Below, piece by piece: positions 24,211-32,623 of a stretch of 64,000 nt of DNA (position 1 is its first letter; every line of letters begins with the position of its first letter). The translations under genes and the position numbers were made by a program. The stretch is from Flavobacteriales bacterium. Its GTDB lineage: Bacteria; Bacteroidota; Bacteroidia; UBA10329. The DNA is taken from NCBI GenBank assembly GCA_016124845.1, contig WGMW01000027.1, positions 32,109 to 96,108 of the forward strand. The letters are read 5' to 3'. The notes under the pieces were generated by a model that saw nothing but the letters and a program-made list of their open reading frames with translations, was not told where the DNA came from and made no database searches.

Positions 24211-25318
24211 GACTCCGTTTCCATACACGATTTTCAATTAGCAGGGCCCCATTGAGGGCCTTGCTTGCATATTGGAGGTGGAAAAACTTCCGATCGGCCA
24301 GTTTCTGCGCCACAGAATTCTCGAATGCCGTGATCATCCCTGCATGGAAGAAGAAGAAGTTTCTGTCTTCAAGAGGAGTAAAAGAATCTTGCTTGTTCGG
24401 TTCGAAGGCCAGACCGAGTTTCATGGCGGCATTCTCCAGCAGAATCCGCTTCATTCCGTTCGAATCATTCAAGAACTCTTGAATGTCCGTTTTCAGTTTT
24501 GGTTCAATTTGCTTTCTGTAAGATTCGGGAAGCAATGGAATCAATCGCGCCACATGATAAAGGATCAACTCGGTGGTTGGATAGTTCGGAGCAGAGTAGA
24601 AGGGAAGTGACCGATGTTCATCATTCATGATCACTTCAGTTATGAATTGCAACGTGTAGCGGTCGTATTCGTTCAGTTCATCCTCCTTGAAATGTTTCAG
24701 AATCACTCGTATCAGGTTGCTCAGCACACAGATGTCGAATTCGATGTACATCTGCTTGCCAAAGAAGGTCGAATAGCATTTCAGGTCGCGGTACTTTGGC
24801 AATGGATTGAACGCCCGTTTGTATGCCAAATTCGCGTGGGATTTCAATTTTTCGCGAAGCTGAGCCACGCGTTCCTTCGATGCGTTTTCGGTGAGAAATA
24901 CCAAAGCAGTGTCATCCACATCATCTGGAATCTGAAAATGCTTGAAACGATGCATGAACATTCCGTTCGGGAAATGTCGGCTCGGTCTGGTCTGCCAGAA
25001 ATTATAGGTGTCCAGTCCGTCCTTGTTCTTGAAAAGCGAGTAGGCCGAAATTCCGTTTTGGATGATGTCATCAGCAATTGTACGTTCAGCAGCCGAAAGT
25101 CGGTTTTGAAGTTGTTGAAGAATATGAACGACCGAAGCAGTGAAGAAAAGGTTGTCATCCTCTCTGCTGTAAGGAAGAAATGGGTGGAATCGCTGCGATG
25201 GAAAAATGCCTCTCGGATAAACGGAATCTCCTTTCGACTGAAGTTCTTGCAGCATCAGCAGCAATCCTTCCACAGAATCCGAATTCACCGATTTTTCCGA
25301 CAACGACATCGGATGCAA
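24200..25318 (-). CDS. All-helical protein with a class II terpene-cyclase-like DxDD motif
   Basis: A 372-aa protein starting at ATG 25318 (an alternative ATG lies three codons in). It has no signal peptide. It is helix-rich throughout, with the spaced aromatic pattern of (alpha/alpha) barrels. At about residue 139-148 it contains PDDVDDTALV, the form DxDDTA used as the acid catalyst in class II diterpene/squalene-type cyclases, although similar motifs also cap helices in non-catalytic members of that fold. QW repeats are not evident and the protein is shorter than typical cyclases. No terpenoid genes are adjacent. Function is therefore unknown, with a possible relationship to the terpenoid-cyclase/prenyltransferase alpha-barrel superfamily. 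Confidence 0.65.
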   Translation of the reverse strand: MHPMSLSEKSVNSDSVEGLLLMLQELQSKGDSVYPRGIFPSQRFHPFLPYSREDDNLFFTASVVHILQQLQNRLSAAERTIADDIIQNGISAYSLFKNKDGLDTYNFWQTRPSRHFPNGMFMHRFKHFQIPDDVDDTALVFLTENASKERVAQLREKLKSHANLAYKRAFNPLPKYRDLKCYSTFFGKQMYIEFDICVLSNLIRVILKHFKEDELNEYDRYTLQFITEVIMNDEHRSLPFYSAPNYPTTELILYHVARLIPLLPESYRKQIEPKLKTDIQEFLNDSNGMKRILLENAAMKLGLAFEPNKQDSFTPLEDRNFFFFHAGMITAFENSVAQKLADRKFFHLQYASKALNGALLIENRVWKRSLTP

Positions 25319-25357
25319 GGTAATGCTAACGGCAATTAGCCAATAGCTGAAGGCAAT

Positions 25358-26428
25358 CTATTTGATGTATCGGAAGTCGTGTCCTTCTTTGAGTTGAATC
25401 AACATCTCGTAGATCAACTTGATCACATTGTCTATGTCATCCTTGTGAGCAGATTCCACGGTGGTGTGCATGTACTTCAAAGGAAGTGAGATGAGTGCCG
25501 AGGCAACACCTTCACCCGAATAGGCAAATGCATCGGTATCTGTTCCCGTGGCACGCGTGGCCGATGCACGTTGGAATGGGACCTTTTTCTTCTCGGCCAC
25601 ATCCACGATCATGTCCAAAAGGTTGTTCTGTACCGCAGGTCCGTAGGTCAGCACGGGGCCTTTCCCAGAGGTAAGATCGCCCTGTAATTTCTTCTCGTAC
25701 ATTGGAGTTTGCGTATCGTGGCAAACATCCGTGATAATGGCCACGTCAGGTTTGATCCTACGCGAAATCATTTCTGCGCCTCTGAGCCCGATCTCTTCCT
25801 GAACCGAGTTCACGATGTACAATCCGAACGGAAGTTTCTTCTTTTTCTCTTTGATCAATCGCGCCACTTCAGCGATCATGAAACCACCGATGCGGTTATC
25901 CAATGCGCGACCCACCACATAGCGGTTGTTCAGTTCCATCATCTCATCTACAAATGTGACGACCGAACCAACATGAATCCCTTTTTCCTCAACTTCTTCC
26001 TTGCTGTTGCAACCTGTGTCGATAAACAGATTGGTAAGGCTTGGCGCTTCTTCTTTCTGAGCGTTTCTCACGTGGATGGCAGGCCATCCGAAAACGCCTT
26101 TCACAATTCCCTTTTTGGTGTGGATGTTCACCCGCATGGAAGGAGCAATTTGGTGATCGGAACCACCATTGCGTCTCACATAGATCAAACCTTCCTTCGT
26201 GATGTAATTCACGAACCATGCGATCTCATCGGCATGCGCCTCGATAACTACTTTGTACTTGGCTTCTGGATTGATGACACCGACCGCAGAACCGTACACA
26301 TCGGTGAAGTAGGTGTCGATGTAAGGTTTCAGGTAATCCAGCCAGAGTTGCTGCCCCGAAGACTCGAAACCCGTTGGTGATGCATTATTAATATAGGTTC
26401 TGAGGAATTCGAGACTTTCGCTACGCAT
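25358..26428 (-). CDS. M42 family metallopeptidase (glutamyl aminopeptidase-like)
   Basis: A 356-aa cytosolic aminopeptidase of the M42 (tetrahedral aminopeptidase) family. The metal ligands and catalytic residues occur in the expected order: His in EAHADEI near residue 64, Asp in RALDNRIGG near 180, the Glu pair in VQEEIGLRG near 215, Asp in IITDVCHDTQ near 240, and His in KYMHTTVE near 325. Members are usually dinuclear Zn/Co enzymes that trim peptides from the N-terminus as large oligomers. Length is normal. It lies in the same direction as, and 39 bases upstream of, the DxDD protein gene, so the two may be cotranscribed. Confidence 0.95.
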   Translation of the reverse strand: MRSESLEFLRTYINNASPTGFESSGQQLWLDYLKPYIDTYFTDVYGSAVGVINPEAKYKVVIEAHADEIAWFVNYITKEGLIYVRRNGGSDHQIAPSMRVNIHTKKGIVKGVFGWPAIHVRNAQKEEAPSLTNLFIDTGCNSKEEVEEKGIHVGSVVTFVDEMMELNNRYVVGRALDNRIGGFMIAEVARLIKEKKKKLPFGLYIVNSVQEEIGLRGAEMISRRIKPDVAIITDVCHDTQTPMYEKKLQGDLTSGKGPVLTYGPAVQNNLLDMIVDVAEKKKVPFQRASATRATGTDTDAFAYSGEGVASALISLPLKYMHTTVESAHKDDIDNVIKLIYEMLIQLKEGHDFRYIK

Positions 26429-26482
26429 ATCTGTTAGTTTGTGCTAATGGTTTTCCGCAAATATAACGTGCGGTTAACAAAA

Positions 26483-26515
26483 TAAAAAAGCCTTCGCAGT
26501 AAAGGAGAAGGCTTT
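26483..26515 (-). terminator. Terminator, minus strand
   Basis: AAAGCCTTC (26487-26495) and GAAGGCTTT (26507-26515) form a 9-bp stem followed on the minus strand by six or more T residues. It would end any transcript running out of the tRNA-Lys repeat region. Confidence 0.75.
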
Positions 26516-26520
26516 CAAGT

Positions 26521-26936
26521 GGTTCAACCAGCGCCTCCTTCGGTTCGTTGCTCACTCAGGATGAACTTCTCGCCCCAGAAAAATGAAAAAGCCTCTCCGA
26601 AATTGGAAAGGCTTCTGTTCTTGTGACTCGACTGGGGCTTCCTTCGGTTCGTTCCTCACTCAGGATGAACTTCTCGCCCCAGATAAATGAAAAAGCCTCT
26701 CCGAAATTGGAAAGGCTTCTGTTCTCGTGACTCGACTGGGGCTTCCTTCGGTTCGTTCCTCACTCAGGATGAACTTCTCGCCCCAGATAAATGAAAAAGC
26801 CTCTCCAAAAATGGAAAGGCTTCTGTTCTTGTGACTCGACTGGGGCTTCCTTCGATTCGTTCCTCACTCAGGATGAACTTCTCGCCCCAGATAAATGAAA
26901 AAGCCTCTCCGAAATTGGAAAGGCTTCTGTTCTTGT
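26521..26936 (-). repeat. Four tandem 104-bp repeats derived from the tRNA-Lys 3' end plus terminator
   Basis: Four head-to-tail units (26521-26624, 26625-26728, 26729-26832, 26833-26936) follow the tRNA gene. On the tRNA strand each begins with an A/T-rich start and a GCCTTTCC...GGAGAGGC hairpin with a T run, continues through TTCATCCTGAGTGAGGAAC, and ends in GCCCCAGTCGAGTCA. That ending copies the last 15 nucleotides of the tRNA (T-arm 3' strand, acceptor strand and discriminator base). The three inner units are nearly identical; the outermost is diverged at its far end. The register is exactly 104 bases each time. Confidence 0.9.
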
Positions 26937-27008
26937 GACTCGACTGGGGCTCGAACCCAGGACCCTAACATTAAAAGTGTTATGCTCTACCAACTGAGCT
27001 ATCGAGTC
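26936..27008 (-). tRNA. tRNA-Lys (anticodon TTT)
   Basis: Minus-strand sequence folds as a standard 73-nt tRNA. The acceptor stem is GACTCGA/TCGAGTC, the D-arm is GCTC-AGTTGGTA-GAGC, the anticodon stem is TAACA/TGTTA around loop CTTTTAA (anticodon TTT), and the T-arm is CTGGG-TTCGAGC-CCCAG with discriminator A. CCA is not encoded. It has a good promoter upstream and tandem copies of its own 3' end downstream. Confidence 0.95.
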
Positions 27009-27028
27009 GTGCTTTTTTAAAGCGGTTG

Positions 27029-27059
27029 CAAATATATACCCTTGATCTTTGAAAACAAA
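27029..27059 (-). promoter_or_regulatory. Promoter of tRNA-Lys
   Basis: On the minus strand TTTG (27059-27056), 19 bases, then TATATTTG (27036-27029) is a full match to the Bacteroidota -33/-7 consensus, about 20 bases before the mature tRNA. Confidence 0.75.
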
Positions 27060-27116
27060 CCTACGTTAAGGTTTTATGATTCAACGTTTCAAACGTTTGA
27101 TTTACAGTTGATTGAC

Positions 27117-28340
27117 TTACTTTTCAACCTTAATGGAATGCCCCATTTTGTCGCGTTTGGTCTGTAGGTAGAAGCGATTGTGCTCGTTTGCATCTATTTC
27201 AATAGGCACGTTCTCAACGATTTCGAGGCCGTAACCGATCAGTCCGGTACGCTTCTTTGGGTTGTTGCTCATCAGGCGCATTTTGGTCACTCCAAGGTCG
27301 CGGAGTATCTGAGCACCAATGCCGTAATCGCGTTGATCCATTTCGAAGCCCAACGCAAGGTTGGCCTCTACGGTATCCATGCCTTTTTCTTGTAGCTCGT
27401 AAGCACGCAACTTATTCAGAAGCCCAATGCCACGGCCTTCCTGATTCATATACACGATAACACCTTTTCCTTCTTTTTCTACCATTTCCATGGCTGCATG
27501 CAACTGCGGACCGCAGTCGCAACGACATGAGCCGAAAATATCTCCCGTAACGCAAGAAGAATGCACGCGGACAAGTATTGGTTCATCATCATCCCACGTT
27601 CCTTTTACCAAGGCGAGATGCGTTTGGTCGTTCGTGGTCTGCTTGTAGGCCATCATTTTGAAATCGCCCCACTCTGTAGGCATGTTCACATGGATCTGGC
27701 GCTCGATGAGTGATTCGTTCTTGACGCGGTACTCGATCAGATCCTTGATGGAAATGAGTTTCAGGTTGAACTTTTTGGCAATCTCCACCAATTGGGGAAG
27801 TCGCGCCATGGTGCCATCCTCGTTCATGATCTCCACGATCACGCCCGCAGCTTCAAAGCCAGCCAAACGCGCCAGATCGATGGCGGCTTCGGTGTGTCCA
27901 GCTCTGCGCAACACGCCACCTTTTCTCGCTTTCAGCGGGAAGATGTGACCTGGTTTACCAAGCTCTTCTGCACGTGTATTTGGGTCGATGAGTGCTTTGA
28001 CCGTTTTGGCGCGGTCGCTGGCCGAAATACCTGTTGTGCAGCCGTGGCCAATAAGGTCAACGGAAACGGTGAATGGTGTTTCGTAGGCTGCGTTATTGTT
28101 CTTCACCATCAGTTCGAGGCCAAGCTCATCGCAACGTTCTTCCACCAATGGCGCGCAGATAAGTCCGCGTCCGTGGGTGGCCATGAAATTGATCATTTCG
28201 GGAGTGACGGAACGGGCGGCAGCCACAAAATCCCCTTCATTCTCACGATCGGCATCGTCAACAACAATAACGATCTTCCCGTCTTTTATCTCTTGAATGG
28301 CAGCTTCAATGCTGTCCAGTTGAAAGTCTTCCTCAGTCAT
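27117..28340 (-). CDS. ribBA: Bifunctional 3,4-dihydroxy-2-butanone-4-phosphate synthase / GTP cyclohydrolase II
   Basis: A 407-aa fusion enzyme making both early precursors of riboflavin. The N-terminal RibB part (about 1-205) converts ribulose 5-phosphate and shows [54 protein letters not shown] and [11 protein letters not shown]. The C-terminal RibA part (about 205-400) opens the GTP imidazole ring. It has the zinc motif [18 protein letters not shown] (Glu of the usual HSEC replaced by Ser, Cys ligands kept), [15 protein letters not shown] and [14 protein letters not shown]. Both active sites look complete. It is monocistronic, with a -7 box close upstream. Confidence 0.97.
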   Translation of the reverse strand: MTEEDFQLDSIEAAIQEIKDGKIVIVVDDADRENEGDFVAAARSVTPEMINFMATHGRGLICAPLVEERCDELGLELMVKNNNAAYETPFTVSVDLIGHGCTTGISASDRAKTVKALIDPNTRAEELGKPGHIFPLKARKGGVLRRAGHTEAAIDLARLAGFEAAGVIVEIMNEDGTMARLPQLVEIAKKFNLKLISIKDLIEYRVKNESLIERQIHVNMPTEWGDFKMMAYKQTTNDQTHLALVKGTWDDDEPILVRVHSSCVTGDIFGSCRCDCGPQLHAAMEMVEKEGKGVIVYMNQEGRGIGLLNKLRAYELQEKGMDTVEANLALGFEMDQRDYGIGAQILRDLGVTKMRLMSNNPKKRTGLIGYGLEIVENVPIEIDANEHNRFYLQTKRDKMGHSIKVEK

Positions 28341-28356
28341 GTTTGAAATTGGGCCG

Positions 28357-28364
28357 CAAAGGTA
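28357..28364 (-). promoter_or_regulatory. -7 promoter element of ribBA
   Basis: TACCTTTG on the minus strand matches TAnnTTTG exactly and sits 16 bases before the RibBA start codon, giving a very short leader. A -33 TTTG is present upstream but at shorter than usual spacing. Confidence 0.55.
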
Positions 28365-28398
28365 CTCAATCCAAACGCCAAACCGTGCTAACTGTTCA

Positions 28399-29097
28399 TC
28401 ATTCGGTGGCTTTCGCCTCCTTGGCTTTGCCCTTTCCGAAATAATAGTTCAGTCCGAACCGAAGCGAAGTGAGGCCAAAGTTGAGTCGGAAGTTGGAGTT
28501 AACCCCATTGTTACTGGAGTTCCGTTCATCCTTGGTCATGATGTAATCGTAGCTGACCTGTCCAAAACTTGTTTCCAGCCCAAACTTCGGAGAGATGAAA
28601 TAAACGACACCTGGGGTGATCACTACGGAAATATCATGACTGCGGCTATTTGTTTTAGTTGTAACAGAATTGTATCCCGTGATGCTTTTTGAATTCTGCC
28701 CATAAGAGTAGCCAACATTTCCTGTTACAATCAAGGCAAATTTATCCCCAAAAAACTTGTAATAACGGCCGAATGCTGCTATACCGTAAACATTCGAGAG
28801 TTGCTTTTGCTTGTAAGTGGGAGGAGCAAACGTATTACTTTCATATTTACTGGAATTGTAGCTGTAATTAAGCATAGCTCCAACTGCAAAAGATCGGGAG
28901 ACGAATACGCCATAATTGGGGGTGATGGAAAACCCGATGCTACTCGTTTTCGTGGAATCTATCGTGGAATTGGAAAGAGAAGTTATGCTCAAATTCCCTC
29001 CAACAAACATTCTTCCCTTGTAGGTGGTCTGCGCTTGCGTTTCAAGAAATCCGAACAGGATGATGGTGCAAGCAATAATGATGGCTTTTGCTTTCAT
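28399..29097 (-). CDS. Outer-membrane beta-barrel protein
   Basis: A 232-aa protein from ATG 29097 ([20 protein letters not shown]), a signal peptide with cleavage near QAQ; the frame is open 12 codons upstream. The mature part has about eight alternating strands with aromatic ends ([50 protein letters not shown]). This matches the small OmpW/OprF-like 'outer membrane beta-barrel' families of Bacteroidota. It ends with a charged tail after [16 protein letters not shown] rather than a terminal Phe. No ligand can be inferred. It stands alone between ribBA and the dihydroorotase-like gene. Confidence 0.8.
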   Translation of the reverse strand: MKAKAIIIACTIILFGFLETQAQTTYKGRMFVGGNLSITSLSNSTIDSTKTSSIGFSITPNYGVFVSRSFAVGAMLNYSYNSSKYESNTFAPPTYKQKQLSNVYGIAAFGRYYKFFGDKFALIVTGNVGYSYGQNSKSITGYNSVTTKTNSRSHDISVVITPGVVYFISPKFGLETSFGQVSYDYIMTKDERNSSNNGVNSNFRLNFGLTSLRFGLNYYFGKGKAKEAKATE

Positions 29098-29209
29098 GAC
29101 ATTTCGTTTTACACGAAGTAAAACAAAATGCACCGGAAATTTGGCAACTTACAATCGTAATTGCTACAATTGTCAATTAGCCAACGGAAAATACCTTATT
29201 TGAACTCGA

Positions 29210-30481
29210 TCAGTTGTTCAGGTAAAGCTGCCCGTTGCTGACAATTCCCACAGGAAGTCCCGTGAGTTGCTGTCCGATAAGCGGTGAATTCTTTGAGTTG
29301 CTTTTGATGTCCTTCTTCTCGTAAACCCATGTGAGCGTAGGAGTGAAGATGGTCAGTTCTACTTCCGAGCCTTCTTTGATGGTTGGCGTTTCCAGATTCA
29401 GAACATTTCGCGGACCACTCGTGAACTTGGCGATGATGTCTTCCAATTTCATGTGCTTGGAAAGTGCTTCCAACGCAACCGAGAAGGCGGTTTCGAGTGC
29501 AATGATGCCAGGTTCGGCAATGCTGAACTCAGAGAATTTCGCTTCAATCTCATGCGGTTGGTGGTCGGAGATGATGGCATCGATGGTGCCGTCTGTCAAA
29601 CCTTCTTTCAGCGCATCAATATGTTCGCTGTCCCTAAAAGGTGGAATTACCTTGAAGTTCGGTTCAAAATCTGCGATAGAGTCGTCCTTGATGGAAAGGT
29701 GATGCGCGGGAACGCTTGCTGTTACCTTCAATCCTTTTGCCTTGGCCTGCCGAATCAGTTCCACTGAACCTTTGGTGGTAATGTGCGAGAAGTGAACGGG
29801 AACATCTGCGTATTCGGCCAAATAGATGTCGCGCGCAACGGCAATTTCCTCCGCCAAGGCGGGAATTCCTTTCATTCCGATGCTTGTGTTCACCAAACCT
29901 TCGTGCATCTGGCCGCCAGCTGCCATTTTCCCATCCTGACAGAAACTGTAGATGGGCATATTCAGGTTCTTGCTGTAGAGGTAGGCGAGATGCTGCACTT
30001 TCGTATTGGAAACGGTGTGCTTTCCGTTGCTGATGCCAACCGCTCCTGAAGTTTGCATGTCAAACATTTCAGCGAGGTCTTCACCAAGCAGACCTTTGGT
30101 CATTCCCGCAAGCGGAAGTGCGTGTACGGCATGGCCTTCTGCCTTTTTCAGAATGTAGCGGATGGCTGATTTGTCATCTACCGCAGGTTCCGCCTCTGGC
30201 GAGATGGCCACGCGGGTAAAACCACCTTGCGCAGCCGCGTTCAGACCAGATTCGATGTCTTCCTTGTACTCTCTGCCTGGATCACCGAATGTGGCGAACA
30301 GATCCACCCAACCTGTGGAAATGTGCAGGTCGTCTCCTTCGATCACTTCGTCAATTCCATACGAGTCAATGTCTTTCCCGATCTGGGTGATGACTCCATC
30401 TGTGATGAGCACACCCGCCACCTTTCCATTGTGCTCGGATGTCGGGTCGATGATCTTGGCTTCGCGAATCAGTATCTGCAT
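29210..30481 (-). CDS. Dihydroorotase-family protein lacking key metal ligands
   Basis: A 423-aa amidohydrolase-fold protein from ATG 30481 (MQILIREAKIIDP). Overall it aligns with class I dihydroorotases: TGWVDLFATFGDPGREYKED, FTRVAISPEAEP, a late HFSHITTKGSVELI and ISDHQPHEIEAK, ending with the usual beta-sandwich tail. The His-X-His pair that normally follows 'D' in 'FID.H.H' is replaced (DLFATF). The Asp of 'SDDG' and the His of 'HCED' are also missing (GISNGK, YSFCQD). Only the later His and Asp ligands remain. It is therefore probably not a working dihydroorotase by itself; inactive DHOases are known that stabilise aspartate transcarbamoylase. It follows the BatA gene by two bases. Confidence 0.85.
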   Translation of the reverse strand: MQILIREAKIIDPTSEHNGKVAGVLITDGVITQIGKDIDSYGIDEVIEGDDLHISTGWVDLFATFGDPGREYKEDIESGLNAAAQGGFTRVAISPEAEPAVDDKSAIRYILKKAEGHAVHALPLAGMTKGLLGEDLAEMFDMQTSGAVGISNGKHTVSNTKVQHLAYLYSKNLNMPIYSFCQDGKMAAGGQMHEGLVNTSIGMKGIPALAEEIAVARDIYLAEYADVPVHFSHITTKGSVELIRQAKAKGLKVTASVPAHHLSIKDDSIADFEPNFKVIPPFRDSEHIDALKEGLTDGTIDAIISDHQPHEIEAKFSEFSIAEPGIIALETAFSVALEALSKHMKLEDIIAKFTSGPRNVLNLETPTIKEGSEVELTIFTPTLTWVYEKKDIKSNSKNSPLIGQQLTGLPVGIVSNGQLYLNN

Positions 30482-30483
30482 GG

Positions 30484-32514
30484 TCAAAGTATTCGTATCA
30501 GTATGGTTTCGGCCAGTAATGCCAGCAATGCGAGGATGAGGAAAAGCCTCCAAAGCTGCTTGCCGTCATGTAATTCCTTCACTTGGTTGGCAATGTTCTC
30601 GGTGGTTCCATCCACAATTTGTAGGTTGGAAATGCCAAGTTCGGATGCCTTCTGTGCCAGTTCTTCGGTGGAGAGGAAATGCATGTCGCTTTCACTTCGG
30701 TCGTAGTTGAAACTTACAGGTTGCAACGTATCTCCAGCTCCCGTTTTCAGAACGAACTGTCCGTCATTACGAACCTGATCATGCACAAAGATGCCATTGC
30801 CTTCCGTTCGTGCCACGCGCTCGGGGACAAATGATTCGTTGGTTCCGCTTCGCGTTACTTCCAATATCTCTGCATCGGTCAGTTTGGAATGAACAGGAAT
30901 GAAGCGGTCGGAACCGATGGTTTCGGCACTCATGCCGTTGTTCACGCTATTCAACGCCATGTTGTACAGTGCAGGCACGAACAAAGCATGGCGATGGAAG
31001 TTCGTCCAGCTGTCTTTGATGGCCGTGGTAAGCACGTAGCTGCGACCTTTCCCGCTTTGGTAACTGGTCAGAAGCGGTTGGCCGTTGGCCAAGGTCATCA
31101 ACCGTTCGGAGGAACTGGTGGTTGAGGTGTTCGTTCCGTAATGCTTGCTCACCACAGGAAGGTCGATGCGGTCTTCCCATTGCGTAAAAACGTTCTTGAA
31201 GACCTCACTTTTCAGGTTCACACCTTCCACTTTCAGTTTGGCGCTGTCTGAAGCAGTCAATTGCTCAGCACCAAGCGCCAACAGCAGTTCGTTGGTAGAG
31301 CTGAGGTCGGCTTTTTCAGCAGGAATGAAAAGTAGGCTGCCGCCATCGTTCACGAATCGCATCAGTTCCTGCACCATGCCCGAAGAGAAGGAGGGGACAC
31401 CGTTGCAGATAACGAGGTCGCTGCTGTTCAATGCTGAGTAATCCAGTCCCACGTTCGAAGCTTCGGTGATGTTGAAATTCGCTTCGGAATCGAACACTCG
31501 TGTAACTGCTTTGGAAGCCGATTCACCATTGATGCTCAGAATGTTTATCGTGTTCGCCAGATTGAATGACAGATAATAATGGTCATCATATGTGATCGGG
31601 TAATCTTGAATGGAAACCTCGGCAAACTGAATTCCTTGCTCCGCATTGGTGAAAGCCAGTTCAAGGTCTTCGTAGCTTTCAGGTGCAATGGTTGCTGTTC
31701 CAACGGCTCTTTGCACGCCATTCAAATTCAGTTTCACAGATAGATTCTCAACCTCTGAATTGCCTGTGTTGCGAACCCGAACCATGAGTTTATCAGGCTG
31801 CATCGGTAGGCGAGAAGGCGAGTCGAACCAACAGCTGTCGATGAAAATATTTGATTCAACCTGTGTTTCTACTGGGATTACGTAAATACTTAATAATGAA
31901 TCAGATATTGATTCTGTAGGAGTTGTGGTTTTCGACTGTAGGTCGGAGATGTAATAAAGACTTGTGGCGGTATTTGATCCCGTAGTTCCCGATGTTCGCG
32001 AAGCGACTTCATCGAACGTTCTGACAACCGGTGATGATTGCACGGCCGATACCTCGTTCTTGAATTCCTCGAAGGACAGATTGCGGAAATGGCGCGGGTC
32101 GAAATCGTTTGTCAGCAAGCGGAGTTCTGCACCGTTTGAATAGGCTGAACCTACTTCAATGGCCTTGGCTTTCGCTTCTTCCAGAAGATTACCTTCCTCG
32201 CCATCGGCACTCATGGAGAATGAATTGTCGATGTAAACAACCACCGAATTGCTTGCTGTCGGTGCCTTTGTTCCTGTGGGAATAACTGGTCGCGCAAACG
32301 CCATGACCAAGAACGTGATGGCAAGCATGCGCGAGAAGAGAATGAGCAGATTTTTGAGTTTGTTCCTACTTTTGGTCTCAATTTCAACATCCTTCAGAAA
32401 GCGGATGTCTGAGAAGTAAACCTTCTTAAACCTTCGGAAATTGAATAAATGAATAATGATGGGAACCGAAATCGCTGCGAGCGCAAAAAGGAATTCGGGA
32501 TAGGCGAAATTCAT
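30484..32514 (-). CDS. BatA-domain protein with von Willebrand A-like region
   Basis: A 676-aa protein from ATG 32514 (MNFAYPEFLFALAAISVPII). It carries the N-terminal double-transmembrane BatA signature: HLFNFRRFKKVYFSDIRFL, then a second membrane helix (LAITFLVMAFARPVIP). A VWA-like domain follows, with the metal-site motif DNSFSMS near residues 95-101, then beta-rich periplasmic domains. A glutamine-amidotransferase-like segment (LVICNGVPSFSSGMVQELMR) is present, and a C-terminal membrane helix (LFLILALLALLAETILIRIL) closes the protein. Such proteins belong to the Bat/aerotolerance group and act at the inner membrane; the molecular role is not settled. The -7 box lies only eight bases upstream, so the mRNA may be nearly leaderless. 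The DHOase-like gene follows after two bases. Confidence 0.85.
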   Translation of the reverse strand: MNFAYPEFLFALAAISVPIIIHLFNFRRFKKVYFSDIRFLKDVEIETKSRNKLKNLLILFSRMLAITFLVMAFARPVIPTGTKAPTASNSVVVYIDNSFSMSADGEEGNLLEEAKAKAIEVGSAYSNGAELRLLTNDFDPRHFRNLSFEEFKNEVSAVQSSPVVRTFDEVASRTSGTTGSNTATSLYYISDLQSKTTTPTESISDSLLSIYVIPVETQVESNIFIDSCWFDSPSRLPMQPDKLMVRVRNTGNSEVENLSVKLNLNGVQRAVGTATIAPESYEDLELAFTNAEQGIQFAEVSIQDYPITYDDHYYLSFNLANTINILSINGESASKAVTRVFDSEANFNITEASNVGLDYSALNSSDLVICNGVPSFSSGMVQELMRFVNDGGSLLFIPAEKADLSSTNELLLALGAEQLTASDSAKLKVEGVNLKSEVFKNVFTQWEDRIDLPVVSKHYGTNTSTTSSSERLMTLANGQPLLTSYQSGKGRSYVLTTAIKDSWTNFHRHALFVPALYNMALNSVNNGMSAETIGSDRFIPVHSKLTDAEILEVTRSGTNESFVPERVARTEGNGIFVHDQVRNDGQFVLKTGAGDTLQPVSFNYDRSESDMHFLSTEELAQKASELGISNLQIVDGTTENIANQVKELHDGKQLWRLFLILALLALLAETILIRIL

Positions 32515-32521
32515 TAAAGCG

Positions 32522-32529
32522 CAAAGGTA
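32522..32529 (-). promoter_or_regulatory. -7 promoter element of the BatA/dihydroorotase-like operon
   Basis: TACCTTTG on the minus strand is an exact TAnnTTTG match placed so close to the BatA start codon (seven bases between) that transcription would begin within a few bases of ATG 32514. Confidence 0.55.
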
Positions 32530-32623
32530 GTAGAAAAGCCCCCTCAATCCCCCAATGGGGGAAGCGCACGATTAAAAGTTTTCAGGTGGTTAAAATTCTC
32601 CCCTTTGGGGAGGTAGAGGGGCT

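Noticed and set aside
24614..25339. A plus-strand frame of 241 codons
   Set aside because: It is antisense to the DxDD helical protein, has no domain pattern and an unnatural His/Arg-rich composition.
26521..26936. CRISPR array (regular 104-bp repeats)
   Set aside because: The units are contiguous with no unique spacers, are far longer than CRISPR repeats, and each contains a copy of the tRNA 3' end. No cas genes are present.
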